From positions 91,857 to 155,856 of the forward strand of contig NZ_JAKLLN010000009.1 of NCBI RefSeq assembly GCF_023150065.1: a DNA stretch of 64,000 nt, in the 5' to 3' direction. The notes below the pieces were generated by a model that saw nothing but the letters and a program-made list of their open reading frames with translations, was not told the origin of the DNA and did not search any database. The DNA comes from Zoogloea sp. GTDB lineage: Bacteria; Pseudomonadota; Gammaproteobacteria; Burkholderiales; Rhodocyclaceae. Shown here piece after piece: positions 17,366 through 27,338 of this stretch; positions within the stretch are counted from its first letter, which is position 1; each line of letters starts with the position of its first letter. The translations under genes were made by a program, and so were the position numbers.

Positions 17366-17407
17366 AAAAAGGCCGAGAACCCTGATTTTGCTAGGTTTCT
17401 CGGCCTT
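17366..17407 (-). terminator. Intrinsic terminator of ssrA
   Basis: On the minus strand, an 11-bp GC-rich stem (GGCCGAGAA(A)CC ... GGTTCTCGGCC, one bulged base) is followed by TTTTT. It begins about 25 bases past the ssrA CCA end. Confidence 0.8.
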
Positions 17408-17432
17408 CTCCGGAACATCCCGGACTCGATTC

Positions 17433-17798
17433 TGGTGGAGCCGGGGGGAATCGAACCCCCGTCCGCAAGTCCTCTACAGTCAGTTCTACATACTTAGCCG
17501 ACCTATTTGGGTTTAACCCGTGGTTTAGCCAATCGGCAGGCCGACCACAAGCGAGTCACCTTGAGTTTCGCGTTGAACCAAGTAACCCGATTCATTGCTA
17601 GTCCCTGTAAATGACACTGCGGCGGGTTTTACCCCATCTGACCCAGGAGACCTGTCAGTGCAGTGGCTTAGGCCTTAAGCGGCCAGAGCGAAACGCTCGT
17701 CGTTGGCGTTTGTAGATTTTCCAGTGGATTTACGAGGTAACTGGTCCTCGGTATGCCCTGATCTGCTTTGCAACCCACGTCGAAGCCAAGTCGGCCCC
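17433..17798 (-). ncRNA. ssrA: Transfer-messenger RNA (tmRNA)
   Basis: Read on the minus strand, the 5' end GGGGCCG pairs with the 3' CGGCTCC-ACCA to form the acceptor stem. A T-arm (CGGGGGTTCGATTCCCCCC-like) precedes the 3' end. The internal reading frame is GCC AAC GAC GAG CGT TTC GCT CTG GCC GCT TAA, giving the tag ANDERFALAA. With SmpB, tmRNA rescues stalled ribosomes and marks the product for proteolysis. Length 366 bases, a one-piece form. A weak promoter (CAGACA-N18-TAATCA) may lie just upstream. The 3' side faces the decayed island. Confidence 0.97.
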
Positions 17799-17854
17799 TT
17801 GTGATTACTGCTGTGTCCAGAATTTTGTCTGATCACGTGAGCGATGATAGCACG

Positions 17855-18514
17855 CTATCCGTGTGTTTCCAGTAGCGGGAGCAGCTCGAGTGGGTGTCCG
17901 ATGACGGCATCGGCACTCCAGGAGGGGATGGGGGGCGAACTTCCCAGGTATCCGTAGGCTGCGGCGATCGTACGCATGCCGGCCGCCTTGCCGGCCTGGA
18001 TGTCACGAATGTCGTCGCCGATGTAGAGGCACTTCGCCGGCATGACGCCTGTTGTTGAGCAGGCGTGGAGCAAGGGGTCGGCGAAGGGCTTGGGACGGGC
18101 GGCGGTGTCGCCGCCGACGATACATGCGCAGCGTGAGGTGAGGCCGAGGGCGTCGATCAGCGGGCGCGCAAAGCGTTCAGCTTTGTTGGTGACGATGCCC
18201 CAGGCTATCCCCGAGTCGTCGAGATGGGAGAGGAGTTCGTCGATACCGGCGAAGAGCTGTGTTTCGACGCACAGTGCGCTGGTGTAGAGATGCAGAAAGC
18301 GTTCGGCCAGCGCCGGGTAGGACGGGGCCTTGGGGGCGACTCCGAAGCCGACGCTGAGCATGCCACGTACGCCGTTTGAAACCTGGGGACGCAGTTGCTC
18401 CAGCGGGCTTGGCGCCAGTCCGTGCTCAGATTGCAGGCGGTTGAGGGCGCCAGCCAGATCGGGTGCCGTGTCAGCCAGCGTCCCGTCGAGGTCGAAGAAG
18501 ACAGCTTCAGGCAT
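17855..18514 (-). CDS. gph: Phosphoglycolate phosphatase
   Basis: A 219-residue HAD-superfamily hydrolase. Motif I is D8-L-D10-G-T, a cap domain is inserted near residues 15-80, motif II is VTNKAERFA, and motif III/IV is ARPKPFADP with [17 protein letters not shown]. Gph dephosphorylates 2-phosphoglycolate from oxidative DNA damage or photorespiration-like reactions. It overlaps the ubiG stop by 8 bases, an arrangement (ubiG-gph) common in betaproteobacteria and gammaproteobacteria. Other HAD substrates (for example MurNAc-6-P or pyrophosphate) cannot be excluded. Confidence 0.9.
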   Translation of the reverse strand: MPEAVFFDLDGTLADTAPDLAGALNRLQSEHGLAPSPLEQLRPQVSNGVRGMLSVGFGVAPKAPSYPALAERFLHLYTSALCVETQLFAGIDELLSHLDDSGIAWGIVTNKAERFARPLIDALGLTSRCACIVGGDTAARPKPFADPLLHACSTTGVMPAKCLYIGDDIRDIQAGKAAGMRTIAAAYGYLGSSPPIPSWSADAVIGHPLELLPLLETHG

Positions 18515-19202
18515 TCCGCGATGTGCACATCAGGTAGTTCACATCGGTGTCGCGGCCCAGTGCATAGACCTTGGTCAGCGGGTTGTAGCTCATGCCGCGC
18601 AGTTCCTCGACGTCCAGCCCGGCTTCTCGCACGTAACGGGAGAGTTCGGAGGGTTTGATGAACTTGGCGTACTCGTGGGTGCCCTTGGGTAGGAGGTTCA
18701 ATACGTACTCTGCGCCGACCACGGCCAGGAGGTAGGCCTTGAGGTTGCGATTCAGTGTGGAAAAGAAGACCTTTCCGCCAGGCTTGACCAGGCTTGCACA
18801 TGCCCGGATGGTGCTGGCCGGATCGGGAACGTGCTCAAGCATTTCCATGCAGGTCACGACATCGAAGCTCGCGGGGGATTCTTGGGCGAGATCTTCGGCC
18901 GAGATATGCCGATAATTGACGGTCTGGCCGCTTTCGTAGAGGTGCAGGCGGGCAACGCCAAGGGCTTTTTCCGAGAGGTCCACACCGGTCACCTCGGCGC
19001 CGCGGGCTGCCATGGATTCGGCCAGGATGCCGCCGCCGCAACCAATGTCCACCACCTTCTTGCCGCTAAGTCCGACGGTGTTGTCGATCCAGTCGAGCCG
19101 CAGGGGGTTGATCTGATGCAGGGGCTTGAACTCGGATTCGGGGTCCCACCAGCGGTGGGCGAGGTCACTGAATTTTTGCAGTTCGGCGGGATCGGCGTTC
19201 AT
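18507..19202 (-). CDS. ubiG: Ubiquinone biosynthesis O-methyltransferase
   Basis: A 231-residue class I SAM methyltransferase with the UbiG signatures [19 protein letters not shown] (about 18-35), motif [13 protein letters not shown] (51-62), [10 protein letters not shown] and [26 protein letters not shown]. It performs both O-methylations of the quinone ring in ubiquinone synthesis. The start [11 protein letters not shown] at 19202 matches family N-termini; an upstream in-frame ATG does not add family sequence. It is followed by gph. Confidence 0.96.
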   Translation of the reverse strand: MNADPAELQKFSDLAHRWWDPESEFKPLHQINPLRLDWIDNTVGLSGKKVVDIGCGGGILAESMAARGAEVTGVDLSEKALGVARLHLYESGQTVNYRHISAEDLAQESPASFDVVTCMEMLEHVPDPASTIRACASLVKPGGKVFFSTLNRNLKAYLLAVVGAEYVLNLLPKGTHEYAKFIKPSELSRYVREAGLDVEELRGMSYNPLTKVYALGRDTDVNYLMCTSRNA

Positions 19203-19275
19203 GGCTTGAGACGTAATCGAGTATTCGGGATGGCAGGCTGAGATTGTAGGGCGAGAGCCTGGTCTGCGGAAAAAC

Positions 19276-19302
19276 AAAAAGCCCTGCAGGGCAGGGCTTT
19301 TT
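19276..19302 (-). terminator. Bidirectional intrinsic terminator between ompA-like gene 1 and ubiG
   Basis: AAAAAGCCCTGC-AGG-GCAGGGCTTTTT is a perfect 12-bp stem with T-runs in both directions. It ends the OmpA-like gene's transcript on the minus strand before ubiG. Confidence 0.85.
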
Positions 19303-19332
19303 GAGGACTGACGGGAAACTTGATGTCGGCGA

Positions 19333-20064
19333 TTACTTGGTGCCGATCACTTCGATTTCCACGCGACGGTCCGGCTGCAGGCACTCGACCAGCTTCTTGT
19401 TCTTGCCGGAATCCTTGCCGAGGTTTTTGCACTTGTCGCCGGTCACGGGCTGCTTCTCGCCCTTGCCTTCGGTGTAAACGCGGTTGGCTTCAACACCCTT
19501 GCCGACCAGGTAGTCCTTGACGGCAGCAGCGCGCTTCTCGGACAGCTTCTGGTTGTAGGCGTCGCCACCGATACGGTCGGTGTGGCCAACGGCCAGGATG
19601 ACTTCCAGCTTCACGCTCTTGGACTTGGCGGCCAGATCGTCAAGCTTGGCCTTGCCGGCGGGCAGCAGGACAGCCTTGTCGAATTCGAACAGCGCATCAG
19701 CGGCCAGCTTGATCTTCTCGGCAACCAGAGCCGGGGCAGCCAGCGGAGCGGCCTTGGAACCAGCGGCGGGAGCGGCGGCGGCAGCCTTCACACACTTTTC
19801 TTGGGGAACGACGTCCTTGTCGCATTCGCAGCCGACGGGGAATTCACCGGCCATGGTGTTGGCTGCGGCGGCCGGGGTCCAGTAGCCGGTGCGCCAGCAC
19901 AGGTCGTGACCGCTGCGGGCCACAACAGCGCGGGAGTCGATCACGTAAGGCACTTCGCCTTTCGTATCGACGACGACATCTTTGGCGAAGCTGGCGGAGG
20001 CGGACAGGCCGAGAGCGGCAAGTGCGGCGGCCATCAGCAGTTGTTTTTTGGCTTGTTTGATCAT
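19333..20064 (-). CDS. OmpA-family outer-membrane protein (paralogue 1)
   Basis: A 243-residue protein with a signal peptide (about 1-27). It is followed by a short N-terminal module with conserved cysteines ([19 protein letters not shown]), an Ala/Pro-rich hinge, and a C-terminal OmpA/MotB peptidoglycan-binding domain ([29 protein letters not shown], then a Cys-flanked insert and PDRRVEIEV). There is no beta-barrel, so it is a periplasmic linker to peptidoglycan. A GAGGAAAACG ribosome binding site supports the ATG at 20064. It is a close paralogue of the product at 21545-22273. Confidence 0.9.
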   Translation of the reverse strand: MIKQAKKQLLMAAALAALGLSASASFAKDVVVDTKGEVPYVIDSRAVVARSGHDLCWRTGYWTPAAAANTMAGEFPVGCECDKDVVPQEKCVKAAAAAPAAGSKAAPLAAPALVAEKIKLAADALFEFDKAVLLPAGKAKLDDLAAKSKSVKLEVILAVGHTDRIGGDAYNQKLSEKRAAAVKDYLVGKGVEANRVYTEGKGEKQPVTGDKCKNLGKDSGKNKKLVECLQPDRRVEIEVIGTK

Positions 20065-20153
20065 CGTTTTCCTCGTCGCAAGGCAAAGGGGTAGAACCGG
20101 AAGATTCATCCAGGCTGCCAAAGTGCACTATGAACTCAGGCAGCATATCCAAT

Positions 20154-21473
20154 TCATTGGCGGAGCTTATTCTGCCATAGGCGGGCGATGCTCAATAGTT
20201 CGGTGTTGGATATTTGCAACAGTTCGCTACCCCTCACGCGCTGCTGGCCATTGATCCAGACGTCGGAAACCTCGTGTCTTCCGAGCACATAAACCAGATG
20301 CGAGGCCGCATCGAAGAGGGGCAGGCTGTCTGGTGAATCGATGCGCAGGGCGCAGAGGTCGGCCGCCTTGCCGGGGAGGAGGGAGCCGATGTGGTCGTCC
20401 ATGCCCAGGGCTCGGGCTCCGTCAAGGGTTGCCATGCGCAGGGCAGCATGGGCCGGGAGGGATGATGCGTCACCCGTGCCGAGCTTGGCAAGAAGGCTGG
20501 CCTGGAGCATTTCACGCCACAGATCGAGACGGTTGTTGCTGGCGGCGCCGTCGCTGCCCAGGCCGACCGGAAGGCCGCGCTCGAGCAACCGGGTGACGGG
20601 GGCTGCGCCGCTGGCGAGTTTCATGTTGGAGGTCGGGCAGTGGGCGATGGCGCAGCGGTGTAGAGCCAGGCGGTCGATGTCGTCGTCGGACAGGTGGACT
20701 GCGTGGACGCCGATCAGGCCAGGGCCCAGCAGCCCCAGGCTGTCCAATCGTGCGATGGGGCGTTGGCCGAAGTCACGCAGGCTGTCGTGTATCTCGCTGT
20801 CAGTTTCGTGGATGTGAATGTGGATGGGCAGCTCCAGTTCGTCGGCGAGGGTGCCGATGCGCTCGAAGCTGACATTGGAGACTGTGTAGGGAGCGTGGGG
20901 AGCGAGGGTGAAGTTGATCAGCGGGTGATCGCGCCAGGATTCGAAGGCAGCGAGCCCTTTGTGCAGGTAGTCGTCGGCATCGGATGCGTACTGGGATGGA
21001 AAGTCGATGACGGTGATGCCGACGGCCGCACGCATGCCAAGGCGGTCGAAGGCTTCGGCGCTGGCCTGCGGGAAGAAGTACATGTCGTTGCAGGTGGTGA
21101 TGCCGCCGCGCAGCATCTCTGCGCCGGCCAGCAGGCTGCCGTCACGGACGAACGCATGGGAGACGTGGCGTGTCTCGGCGGGCCAGATGGCTTCCTGCAG
21201 CCAGCGCATCAGGGGCAGGTCGTCGGCCAGGCCGCGCATCAGGGTCATGGCGGCGTGGCAGTGCAGATTGACCAGCCCGGGGGTGAGGATGTGTTCCGGG
21301 AGGCTGACGGTTTCGACGGCCTTGAAGCGGCTTCGGGCCTGGTCCGTGGCGAGGATCGCCTCTATGCGCCCGCCTCGGACGGCGATGCTGTGGTGCTCAA
21401 GGGTGGTGTCGTACGGCTCGACCGGGATGATGTATCGGGCTTCGATCAGCAGATCGATGGGGATAGGCGTCAT
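20154..21473 (-). CDS. mtaD: TRZ/ATZ-family amidohydrolase, 5'-methylthioadenosine/S-adenosylhomocysteine deaminase-like
   Basis: A 439-residue metal-dependent hydrolase of the ATZ/TRZ/MtaD group. Metal ligands are H71-C-H73 (NLHCHAAMTLMRGLADDLPLM), a HIHIHETDSEI histidine, HCPTSNMKLASG and the GSDGAASNN aspartate. MtaD deaminates S-adenosylhomocysteine or methylthioadenosine, but relatives act on guanine, cytosine or s-triazines, so the substrate is an inference. The start MTPIPIDLL at 21473 was preferred to a longer frame that crosses a terminator. It sits between two OmpA-like paralogues, with terminators around it. Confidence 0.82.
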   Translation of the reverse strand: MTPIPIDLLIEARYIIPVEPYDTTLEHHSIAVRGGRIEAILATDQARSRFKAVETVSLPEHILTPGLVNLHCHAAMTLMRGLADDLPLMRWLQEAIWPAETRHVSHAFVRDGSLLAGAEMLRGGITTCNDMYFFPQASAEAFDRLGMRAAVGITVIDFPSQYASDADDYLHKGLAAFESWRDHPLINFTLAPHAPYTVSNVSFERIGTLADELELPIHIHIHETDSEIHDSLRDFGQRPIARLDSLGLLGPGLIGVHAVHLSDDDIDRLALHRCAIAHCPTSNMKLASGAAPVTRLLERGLPVGLGSDGAASNNRLDLWREMLQASLLAKLGTGDASSLPAHAALRMATLDGARALGMDDHIGSLLPGKAADLCALRIDSPDSLPLFDAASHLVYVLGRHEVSDVWINGQQRVRGSELLQISNTELLSIARLWQNKLRQ

Positions 21474-21492
21474 GGGGCGGGTGTCCGTATAT

Positions 21493-21522
21493 GAAAAACC
21501 CCGCCGGGTGGCGGGGTTTTTC
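21493..21522 (-). terminator. Bidirectional intrinsic terminator between ompA-like gene 2 and mtaD
   Basis: GAAAAACCCCGCC-GGGT-GGCGGGGTTTTTC is a perfect stem with T-runs on both strands. It lies just past the stop of the OmpA-like gene (minus strand) and upstream of mtaD. Confidence 0.87.
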
Positions 21523-21544
21523 AGGGGCAGGGATGCGTTGAAGC

Positions 21545-22273
21545 TTACTTGGCGGGGCCCTTGACGTCCAGGGTGACGCGGCGGTTCGGGGCCAGGCATT
21601 CGATCAGCTTCTTGCGGCCGAGCTTGTCATCGCAGCTCTGGACCGGCTGGGTCTTGCCAGCGCCCATGGTGTCGATCAGGTCGGCCTTGATGCCCTTGCT
21701 GACCAGGTAGGCCTGAACGGCTTCGGCGCGCTTTTCGGACAGTTTCTGGTTATAGGACTGGGTGCCCAGACGATCGGTGTGGCCGGTGACGATCACGGAT
21801 TTCACTTCAGCACAGGCGGCGAGCTTGGTGCTGATCATGTCGTCAAGGCTCTTCTTGGCGATGGGGCCCAGCACGGCCTTGTTGAAGGCGAAGGTGTGGT
21901 CGGTATGGAGGGTCATGCTGAAGTCGCACTTCTTGGGCGCGGGAGCAGCGGCAACCACGGGGGCCGGGGCCGGGGCAGGAGCCGGCGCGGCTGCGGCGGC
22001 CGGGGCGCACTTGTCGGCACCTACGACATCCTTGTCGCATTCACAGGCCACTGGAACGGCGCCAGCCTTGGCTTCTCCGGCGGCGCCGGGCGTCCAGTAG
22101 CCGGTGCGCCAGCACAGGTCGGCGCCACTCTTGACGACGACGTTGCGCTGATCGATGGCGTAGGGGACTTCACCCTTCGGGTCGACGACGATGTCCTTGG
22201 ATTGGGCCAGGGCCGAGAAGCCGGCAATCATCAGAAGGGTGGCCGTCGTCAGACGGAGGTTTGCTGCGGTCAT
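21545..22273 (-). CDS. OmpA-family outer-membrane protein (paralogue 2)
   Basis: A 242-residue protein with a signal peptide (about 1-24) and the same plan as the 19333-20064 product: [15 protein letters not shown] and CECDKDVV, then an Ala/Pro hinge (APAPAPAPAPVV) and a C-terminal OmpA peptidoglycan-binding domain ([33 protein letters not shown]). The hinge is longer in Pro-Ala and the sensor part adds KKCDFSMTLHTD. A GAGGAGG ribosome binding site precedes the ATG. It is a high-expression-type envelope protein, upstream of and divergent from gyrA. Confidence 0.9.
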   Translation of the reverse strand: MTAANLRLTTATLLMIAGFSALAQSKDIVVDPKGEVPYAIDQRNVVVKSGADLCWRTGYWTPGAAGEAKAGAVPVACECDKDVVGADKCAPAAAAAPAPAPAPAPVVAAAPAPKKCDFSMTLHTDHTFAFNKAVLGPIAKKSLDDMISTKLAACAEVKSVIVTGHTDRLGTQSYNQKLSEKRAEAVQAYLVSKGIKADLIDTMGAGKTQPVQSCDDKLGRKKLIECLAPNRRVTLDVKGPAK

Positions 22274-22491
22274 CGGGTTCCTCCTCAGTATAAGGTGAGG
22301 CGCTCGGGGCGCCCGTCTTGTGGTGTTCAGGTGCTCGCGGATTAGAGCATATGAGCTGCGGAGATCACAATCCGGGCTGCGGCGGCCCGGGCAGGCGCCC
22401 GGCGCAACAGGTGGCGGGAGTGGGGCACTGGTGGCGTGATAAACTCCGGGTTTTTCGTCTTTTCGACGAATAGTCGATTCCTCGCGGTGCC

Positions 22492-25083
22492 ATGATCCCG
22501 TTCGCCAAAGAAACTCTCCCCATCAGCCTCGAAGACGAGATGCGTCATGCCTACCTGGATTACGCCATGAGCGTGATCGTCGGGCGGGCTCTTCCTGACG
22601 TGCGAGACGGCCTCAAGCCGGTGCACCGCCGGGTGCTGTTTGCCATGCATGAGCTTGGCAACGACTGGAACAAGGCTTACAAGAAGTCCGCGCGTATCGT
22701 CGGCGACGTGATCGGTAAGTATCACCCCCACGGTGATCAGTCGGTGTATGACACCATCGTCCGGATGGCCCAGGATTTCTCCCTGCGCTACATGCTGGTC
22801 GATGGTCAGGGCAACTTCGGCTCGGTGGATGGCGACAGCGCGGCGGCCATGCGTTACACCGAAATCCGGATGGCCAAGATCGGCCATGAGATGCTGGCCG
22901 ACATCGAGAAGGAAACCATCGACTTCGGCCCCAACTATGACGGCTCGGAGAAGGAGCCGCTGGTGCTGCCGGCGCGGGTGCCCAACCTGCTGATCAATGG
23001 TTCCGGCGGTATCGCAGTGGGTATGGCGACCAACATCCCGCCCCACAACCTGACCGAAATCGTCGATGGCTGCCTCAAGCTGCTGCAGGAGCCCGAGACC
23101 ACGATCGAGGATCTGATCAAGATCATCCCCGCTCCCGACTTCCCGACCGCCGGCCTGATCTATGGCCTTGCCGGCGTCCACGAGGGCTATCGCACCGGCC
23201 GTGGCCGGGTGGTGATGCGGGCCCGCACCCACTTTGAGGACATCGGCAAGGGTGACCGTCAGGCGATCATCGTCGATGAGCTGCCCTACCAGGTTAACAA
23301 GAAGACCCTGCTCGAGAAGATTGCCGAGCTGGTCAACGACAAGAAAATCGAAGGCATCAGCGAGATCCGCGACGAATCCGACAAGTCGGGCATGCGCGTG
23401 GTGGTGGAGCTGAAGCGCAACGAGATGCCGGACGTGGTGCTGAACAACCTGTTCAAGCAGACCCAGCTGCAGGACACCTTCGGCATGAACATGGTGGCGC
23501 TGGTGGATGGCAAGCCACGCCTGCTCAATCTTTATCAGATGCTGGACTGCTTCCTCGCCCACCGGCGCGAGGTGGTCACCCGCCGCACCATCTTCGAACT
23601 GCGCAAGGCCCGCGAGCGTGGCCACATTCTTGAAGGCCTGGCGGTGGCCCTGTCCAACGTGGACGAGATCATCGCCCTGATCAAGGCGGCACCGACGCCG
23701 CCCGAGGCCAAGAAGGCCCTGATGGCGCGTCAGTGGCGTTCGGCTCTGGTGGAGGAGATGCTCTCCCGGGCGGCGTCCGACAGCTACCGTCCGGAGGGCC
23801 TGGCCGCCGAGTTCGGCCTGTCGGCCCAGGGCTATCGCCTGTCCGATGCCCAGGCCCAGGCCATCCTGGAATTGCGCCTGCAGCGCCTCACCGGCCTCGA
23901 GCAGGACAAGATCGTTGCCGAATACCGGGATGTGATGGCGACCATCGCCGATCTGCTCGACATCCTGGCACGCCCGGAGCGCATCACCGCGATCATCGTG
24001 GATGAGCTGAACCTCATCAAACAGCAGTTCGGCGACCCGCGTCGCTCCGAACTGGTGATGAATACCGCCGACATCAATATAGAAGACCTGATCGCGCCCC
24101 AGGACATGGTCGTGACCCTGTCCCACACCGGCTACTTCAAGCGTCAGCCGCTCACCGACTACCGGGCCCAGAAGCGCGGTGGCCGGGGCAAGCAGGCGGC
24201 GGCGGTCAAGGACGACGACTTTGTCGACCAGCTCTTCGTGGCCAATACCCACGACCACATCCTGTGCTTCTCCAACCGTGGTCGTCTCTATTGGCTCAAG
24301 GTCTACGAGGTGCCCGAAGGGACCCGCAACTCCCGCGGCAAACCCATCGTCAATCTCTTCCCGCTGCTTGAGGGAGAGAAGATCACTGCCGTGCTGCCGG
24401 TCAAGGAGTTCGACGAAGGTCATTTCATCTTCATGGCCACCGCCCAGGGTACAGTCAAGAAGACGCCGCTTACCGACTTCTCCAACCCGCGCAAGGCCGG
24501 CATCATCGCGGTGGGTCTGGATGAAGGCGATTACCTGGTGGGCGTGGCCATCACTGATGGTCAGCATGACGTGATGATGTTCTCTGACGCCGGTAAGGCT
24601 GTGCGCTTCAGCGAGAACGATGTCCGCCCGATGGGGCGCCAGGCGCGCGGTGTCCGCGGCATGATGCTCGAAGATGGCCAGACCGTGATCGCCATGCTGG
24701 TGGCGGGTGACGAGGAGCAGAGCGTGCTCACTGCCACCGAGAACGGTTTCGGCAAGCGCACCCCGATCGGTGAGTACACTCGCCACGGTCGTGGCACCAA
24801 GGGCATGATCGCCATCCAGACCTCCGACCGGAACGGTCGCGTGGTGGCGGCGACGCTGGTCACCGAGAAGGATCAGATCATGCTCATCACTACCGGTGGG
24901 GTGCTGGTGCGTACCCGTGTGGCCGAGATCCGGGAGATGGGGCGTGCCACTCAGGGTGTGACGCTCATTGCCGTGGATGAGGGCAGTGTCCTGTCCGGCG
25001 TGCAGAAGATTCTCGAAGGGGAAGAGGAAGAGCAGGATGTCCTGGGTGATGCGGGTGACGAAAGCGCCCAGCCCGAGGCCTGA
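22492..25083 (+). CDS. gyrA: DNA gyrase subunit A
   Basis: An 863-residue type IIA topoisomerase subunit. The catalytic Tyr122 is in [11 protein letters not shown], and the breakage-reunion domain spans about 8-500. The C-terminal DNA-wrapping beta-pinwheel carries the GyrA box QKRGGRGK (about 560-567), and an acidic tail ends the protein. The quinolone-resistance region reads [10 protein letters not shown], so position 83 (E. coli numbering) is Gln rather than Ser. It heads a long operon; serC begins 28 bases after its stop. Gyrase introduces negative supercoils using the GyrB ATPase, which is not in this window. Confidence 0.98.
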   Translation: MIPFAKETLPISLEDEMRHAYLDYAMSVIVGRALPDVRDGLKPVHRRVLFAMHELGNDWNKAYKKSARIVGDVIGKYHPHGDQSVYDTIVRMAQDFSLRYMLVDGQGNFGSVDGDSAAAMRYTEIRMAKIGHEMLADIEKETIDFGPNYDGSEKEPLVLPARVPNLLINGSGGIAVGMATNIPPHNLTEIVDGCLKLLQEPETTIEDLIKIIPAPDFPTAGLIYGLAGVHEGYRTGRGRVVMRARTHFEDIGKGDRQAIIVDELPYQVNKKTLLEKIAELVNDKKIEGISEIRDESDKSGMRVVVELKRNEMPDVVLNNLFKQTQLQDTFGMNMVALVDGKPRLLNLYQMLDCFLAHRREVVTRRTIFELRKARERGHILEGLAVALSNVDEIIALIKAAPTPPEAKKALMARQWRSALVEEMLSRAASDSYRPEGLAAEFGLSAQGYRLSDAQAQAILELRLQRLTGLEQDKIVAEYRDVMATIADLLDILARPERITAIIVDELNLIKQQFGDPRRSELVMNTADINIEDLIAPQDMVVTLSHTGYFKRQPLTDYRAQKRGGRGKQAAAVKDDDFVDQLFVANTHDHILCFSNRGRLYWLKVYEVPEGTRNSRGKPIVNLFPLLEGEKITAVLPVKEFDEGHFIFMATAQGTVKKTPLTDFSNPRKAGIIAVGLDEGDYLVGVAITDGQHDVMMFSDAGKAVRFSENDVRPMGRQARGVRGMMLEDGQTVIAMLVAGDEEQSVLTATENGFGKRTPIGEYTRHGRGTKGMIAIQTSDRNGRVVAATLVTEKDQIMLITTGGVLVRTRVAEIREMGRATQGVTLIAVDEGSVLSGVQKILEGEEEEQDVLGDAGDESAQPEA

Positions 25084-25111
25084 GCGGACTGACAGAGCAA
25101 GGATTCAGACG

Positions 25112-26194
25112 ATGCGGATTTTCAATTTCTCGGCGGGGCCGGCGGCATTGCCGACGGCTGTTCTGGAGCAGGTGCGTGACGAGCTGCTCGACTGGCACGG
25201 TACCGGCATGGGCATCATGGAGATGAGCCACCGGGGCAAGGACTTCACCGGGGTCATCAACGAGGCCGAAGCCGATCTGCGGGAGCTGATGGGCATCCCG
25301 TCCAACTACCGGGTGCTGTTCCTGCAAGGTGGTGCTACCCAGCAGTTCGCCCAGATCCCCATGAATCTGCTCGACGGGCGTTCTGCCGATTACATCGTCA
25401 CCGGCTCCTGGTCAAAGAAAGCCTATAAGGAAGCGCAGCACACCGGTTCCGTCCGACTGGCCGGCTCCACCGAGGGCGACGGCTTCACCCGCCTGCCGGG
25501 CGCGGCTGAGCTGAAGCTCGATCCCACGGCGGCTTACCTGCACATCTGCACCAACGAGACCATCCACGGCGTCGAGATGTTCGATCTGCCCGAGGTGCCG
25601 GCGGGCGTTCCCCTGGTGGCGGACATGAGCTCCCATATCCTGTCGCGCCCGATGGATGTGTCGCGTTACGGGCTGATCTATGCCGGAGCCCAGAAGAACA
25701 TCGGGCCGGCGGGTCTGGTGCTGGTGATCGTCCGTGAGGATCTGCTGGGCAAGGCCTCGGCGAGCACGCCCAGCGTGATGAATTACGCCACCATGGCCGA
25801 CAACGGTTCCATGCTCAACACGCCACCCACTTTCGGTATCTACCTTGCCGGCCTGATCTTCAAGAACCTGAAGGCCCAGGGTGGTCTGGCGGTGGTCGAA
25901 CAGGCCAACATCGCCAAGGCAAAGCGCGTCTACGACGCCATCGAAGGCAGTGGCGGCTTCTATCGCAACCCGGTGGCAGCGGATTGCCGTTCGCGCATGA
26001 ACGTTCCGTTCACGCTGTCCAATCCGGCCCTCGATGCCGAGTTTCTGGCGGAGGCCGCCGAGCGCAGGCTGGCCGGCCTCAAGGGGCACAAGTCGGTGGG
26101 CGGGATGCGGGCCTCCATATACAACGCCATGTCCCTCGACGGCGTGGGTGCGCTGGTGGATCTGATGCAGGATTTCGCAGCACGCAAGGCCTAA
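25112..26194 (+). CDS. serC: Phosphoserine aminotransferase
   Basis: A 360-residue class V PLP aminotransferase that starts MRIFNFSAGPAALP, the SerC N-terminus. It has HRGKDF, FLQGGATQQFA and the Schiff-base lysine in YAGAQKNIGPAG. It converts 3-phosphohydroxypyruvate to phosphoserine (serine pathway), and in many bacteria also serves pyridoxine synthesis. It lies between gyrA and pheA in the mixed-function operon. The true start at 25112 follows gyrA by 28 bases. Confidence 0.97.
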   Translation: MRIFNFSAGPAALPTAVLEQVRDELLDWHGTGMGIMEMSHRGKDFTGVINEAEADLRELMGIPSNYRVLFLQGGATQQFAQIPMNLLDGRSADYIVTGSWSKKAYKEAQHTGSVRLAGSTEGDGFTRLPGAAELKLDPTAAYLHICTNETIHGVEMFDLPEVPAGVPLVADMSSHILSRPMDVSRYGLIYAGAQKNIGPAGLVLVIVREDLLGKASASTPSVMNYATMADNGSMLNTPPTFGIYLAGLIFKNLKAQGGLAVVEQANIAKAKRVYDAIEGSGGFYRNPVAADCRSRMNVPFTLSNPALDAEFLAEAAERRLAGLKGHKSVGGMRASIYNAMSLDGVGALVDLMQDFAARKA

Positions 26195-26227
26195 GTGGCG
26201 CAGTTTTCAGCGGTTTCAGGAGAAGGC

Positions 26228-27319
26228 ATGAACGAAGGGATGCTGCAGGAACTTGGCGTCGTCCGCGAACAGATCGACGCCATCGACGCGCAGATGCTGG
26301 CGCTGCTCAACCAGCGTGCCCGCTGTGCCCAGCACGTCGGCGAGATCAAGGCGAAGTACGGCGATGCGGGTTATATCTATCGCCCCGAGAGGGAGGCGCA
26401 AGTACTGCGTCGGATCCAGGATCTCAACGCCGGTCCGCTGCCCAACGAGAGCGTCACCTTCTTCTTCCGGGAGGTGATGTCGGCCTGCCTGTCTCTCGAA
26501 ACGCCGCTCGGCATCGCCTTCCTCGGCCCGTTGGGCACCTTCTCCGAAAGTGCCGCGGTCAAGCATTTCGGCCATGCGGCCCGCCTGGCGCCGCAGGGCA
26601 CTATCGATGATGTCTTTCGGGAGGTGGAAGCCGGTCATGCCCACTACGGCGTGGCACCGGTCGAGAACTCCACGGAAGGCGCGGTCGGCCGTACCCTCGA
26701 TCTGCTGCTGGGCTCGTCCCTCAAGATCTGTGGCGAAGTCGTGCTGCGCATCCATCAGCACCTCATGACCCGCGAGACCGAGCTGGGCCGGATCACCAAG
26801 GTGTACTCCCACGCCCAATCCCTGGCCCAGTGCCATGAGTGGCTGAACCGCTCGCTCCCCGGTGTGCCGCGCATCTCCGTGGGCAGCAACGCCGAGGCGG
26901 CACGCCTGGCCTCCCTGGAGCCGGGCGCGGCTGCCATCGCCGGCGAGGCCGCATCGGCCCGATACGATTTGCCCCGCCTGGTGGAGAGCATCGAAGACGA
27001 ACCCAACAACACCACTCGCTTCCTGGTGCTGGGGCGCCATGATGCGGGCCGGACCGGCGCGGACAAGACTTCCCTGATCATGTCCGCCACCAATCGTCCT
27101 GGTGCCGTGCACGAACTCCTTGCCCCGTTGGCCGAGGCCGGCGTGTCCATGAATCGTCTCGAATCCCGGCCTGCGCGTGCAGCGCTGTGGGAATACGTCT
27201 TCTACGTGGATATCGAAGGCCACCGGGATGATCCGGCCGTCAAGGTCGCGCTGGACGCACTGACCAGCCGGGCGGCCTACCTCAAGATCCTGGGCTCCTA
27301 CCCCCAGGCTGTGTACTGA
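26228..27319 (+). CDS. pheA: Bifunctional chorismate mutase / prephenate dehydratase
   Basis: A 363-residue P-protein. The AroQ chorismate mutase domain covers about 1-85 ([29 protein letters not shown]). The prephenate dehydratase domain covers about 95-270 ([33 protein letters not shown]), with the TRFLVLG end. A C-terminal ACT domain (about 280-355) has [10 protein letters not shown] and the ESRPAR Phe-binding motif. It makes phenylpyruvate and should be inhibited by phenylalanine. An AGGAG ribosome binding site supports ATG 26228. It is followed by hisC. Confidence 0.97.
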   Translation: MNEGMLQELGVVREQIDAIDAQMLALLNQRARCAQHVGEIKAKYGDAGYIYRPEREAQVLRRIQDLNAGPLPNESVTFFFREVMSACLSLETPLGIAFLGPLGTFSESAAVKHFGHAARLAPQGTIDDVFREVEAGHAHYGVAPVENSTEGAVGRTLDLLLGSSLKICGEVVLRIHQHLMTRETELGRITKVYSHAQSLAQCHEWLNRSLPGVPRISVGSNAEAARLASLEPGAAAIAGEAASARYDLPRLVESIEDEPNNTTRFLVLGRHDAGRTGADKTSLIMSATNRPGAVHELLAPLAEAGVSMNRLESRPARAALWEYVFYVDIEGHRDDPAVKVALDALTSRAAYLKILGSYPQAVY

Positions 27320-27338
27320 TATCCCTCTGGAGTTGTCC

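Noticed and set aside
13067..17432. Intact prophage or defence island
   Set aside because: No capsid, terminase, lysis, restriction or toxin-antitoxin genes are seen; only an integrase stump and a few cargo genes.
17433..17500. Separate tRNA gene at the left end of ssrA
   Set aside because: The T-arm and acceptor are the tRNA-like domain of tmRNA; the other half lies at 17750-17798 and the tag ORF is between them.
22342..24786. Very long open frame (about 814 codons) antisense to gyrA
   Set aside because: It mirrors gyrA codon structure (high GC third positions keep the opposite frame open), has no start context or family motif, and is His/Asp/Leu-rich in the way such shadows are.
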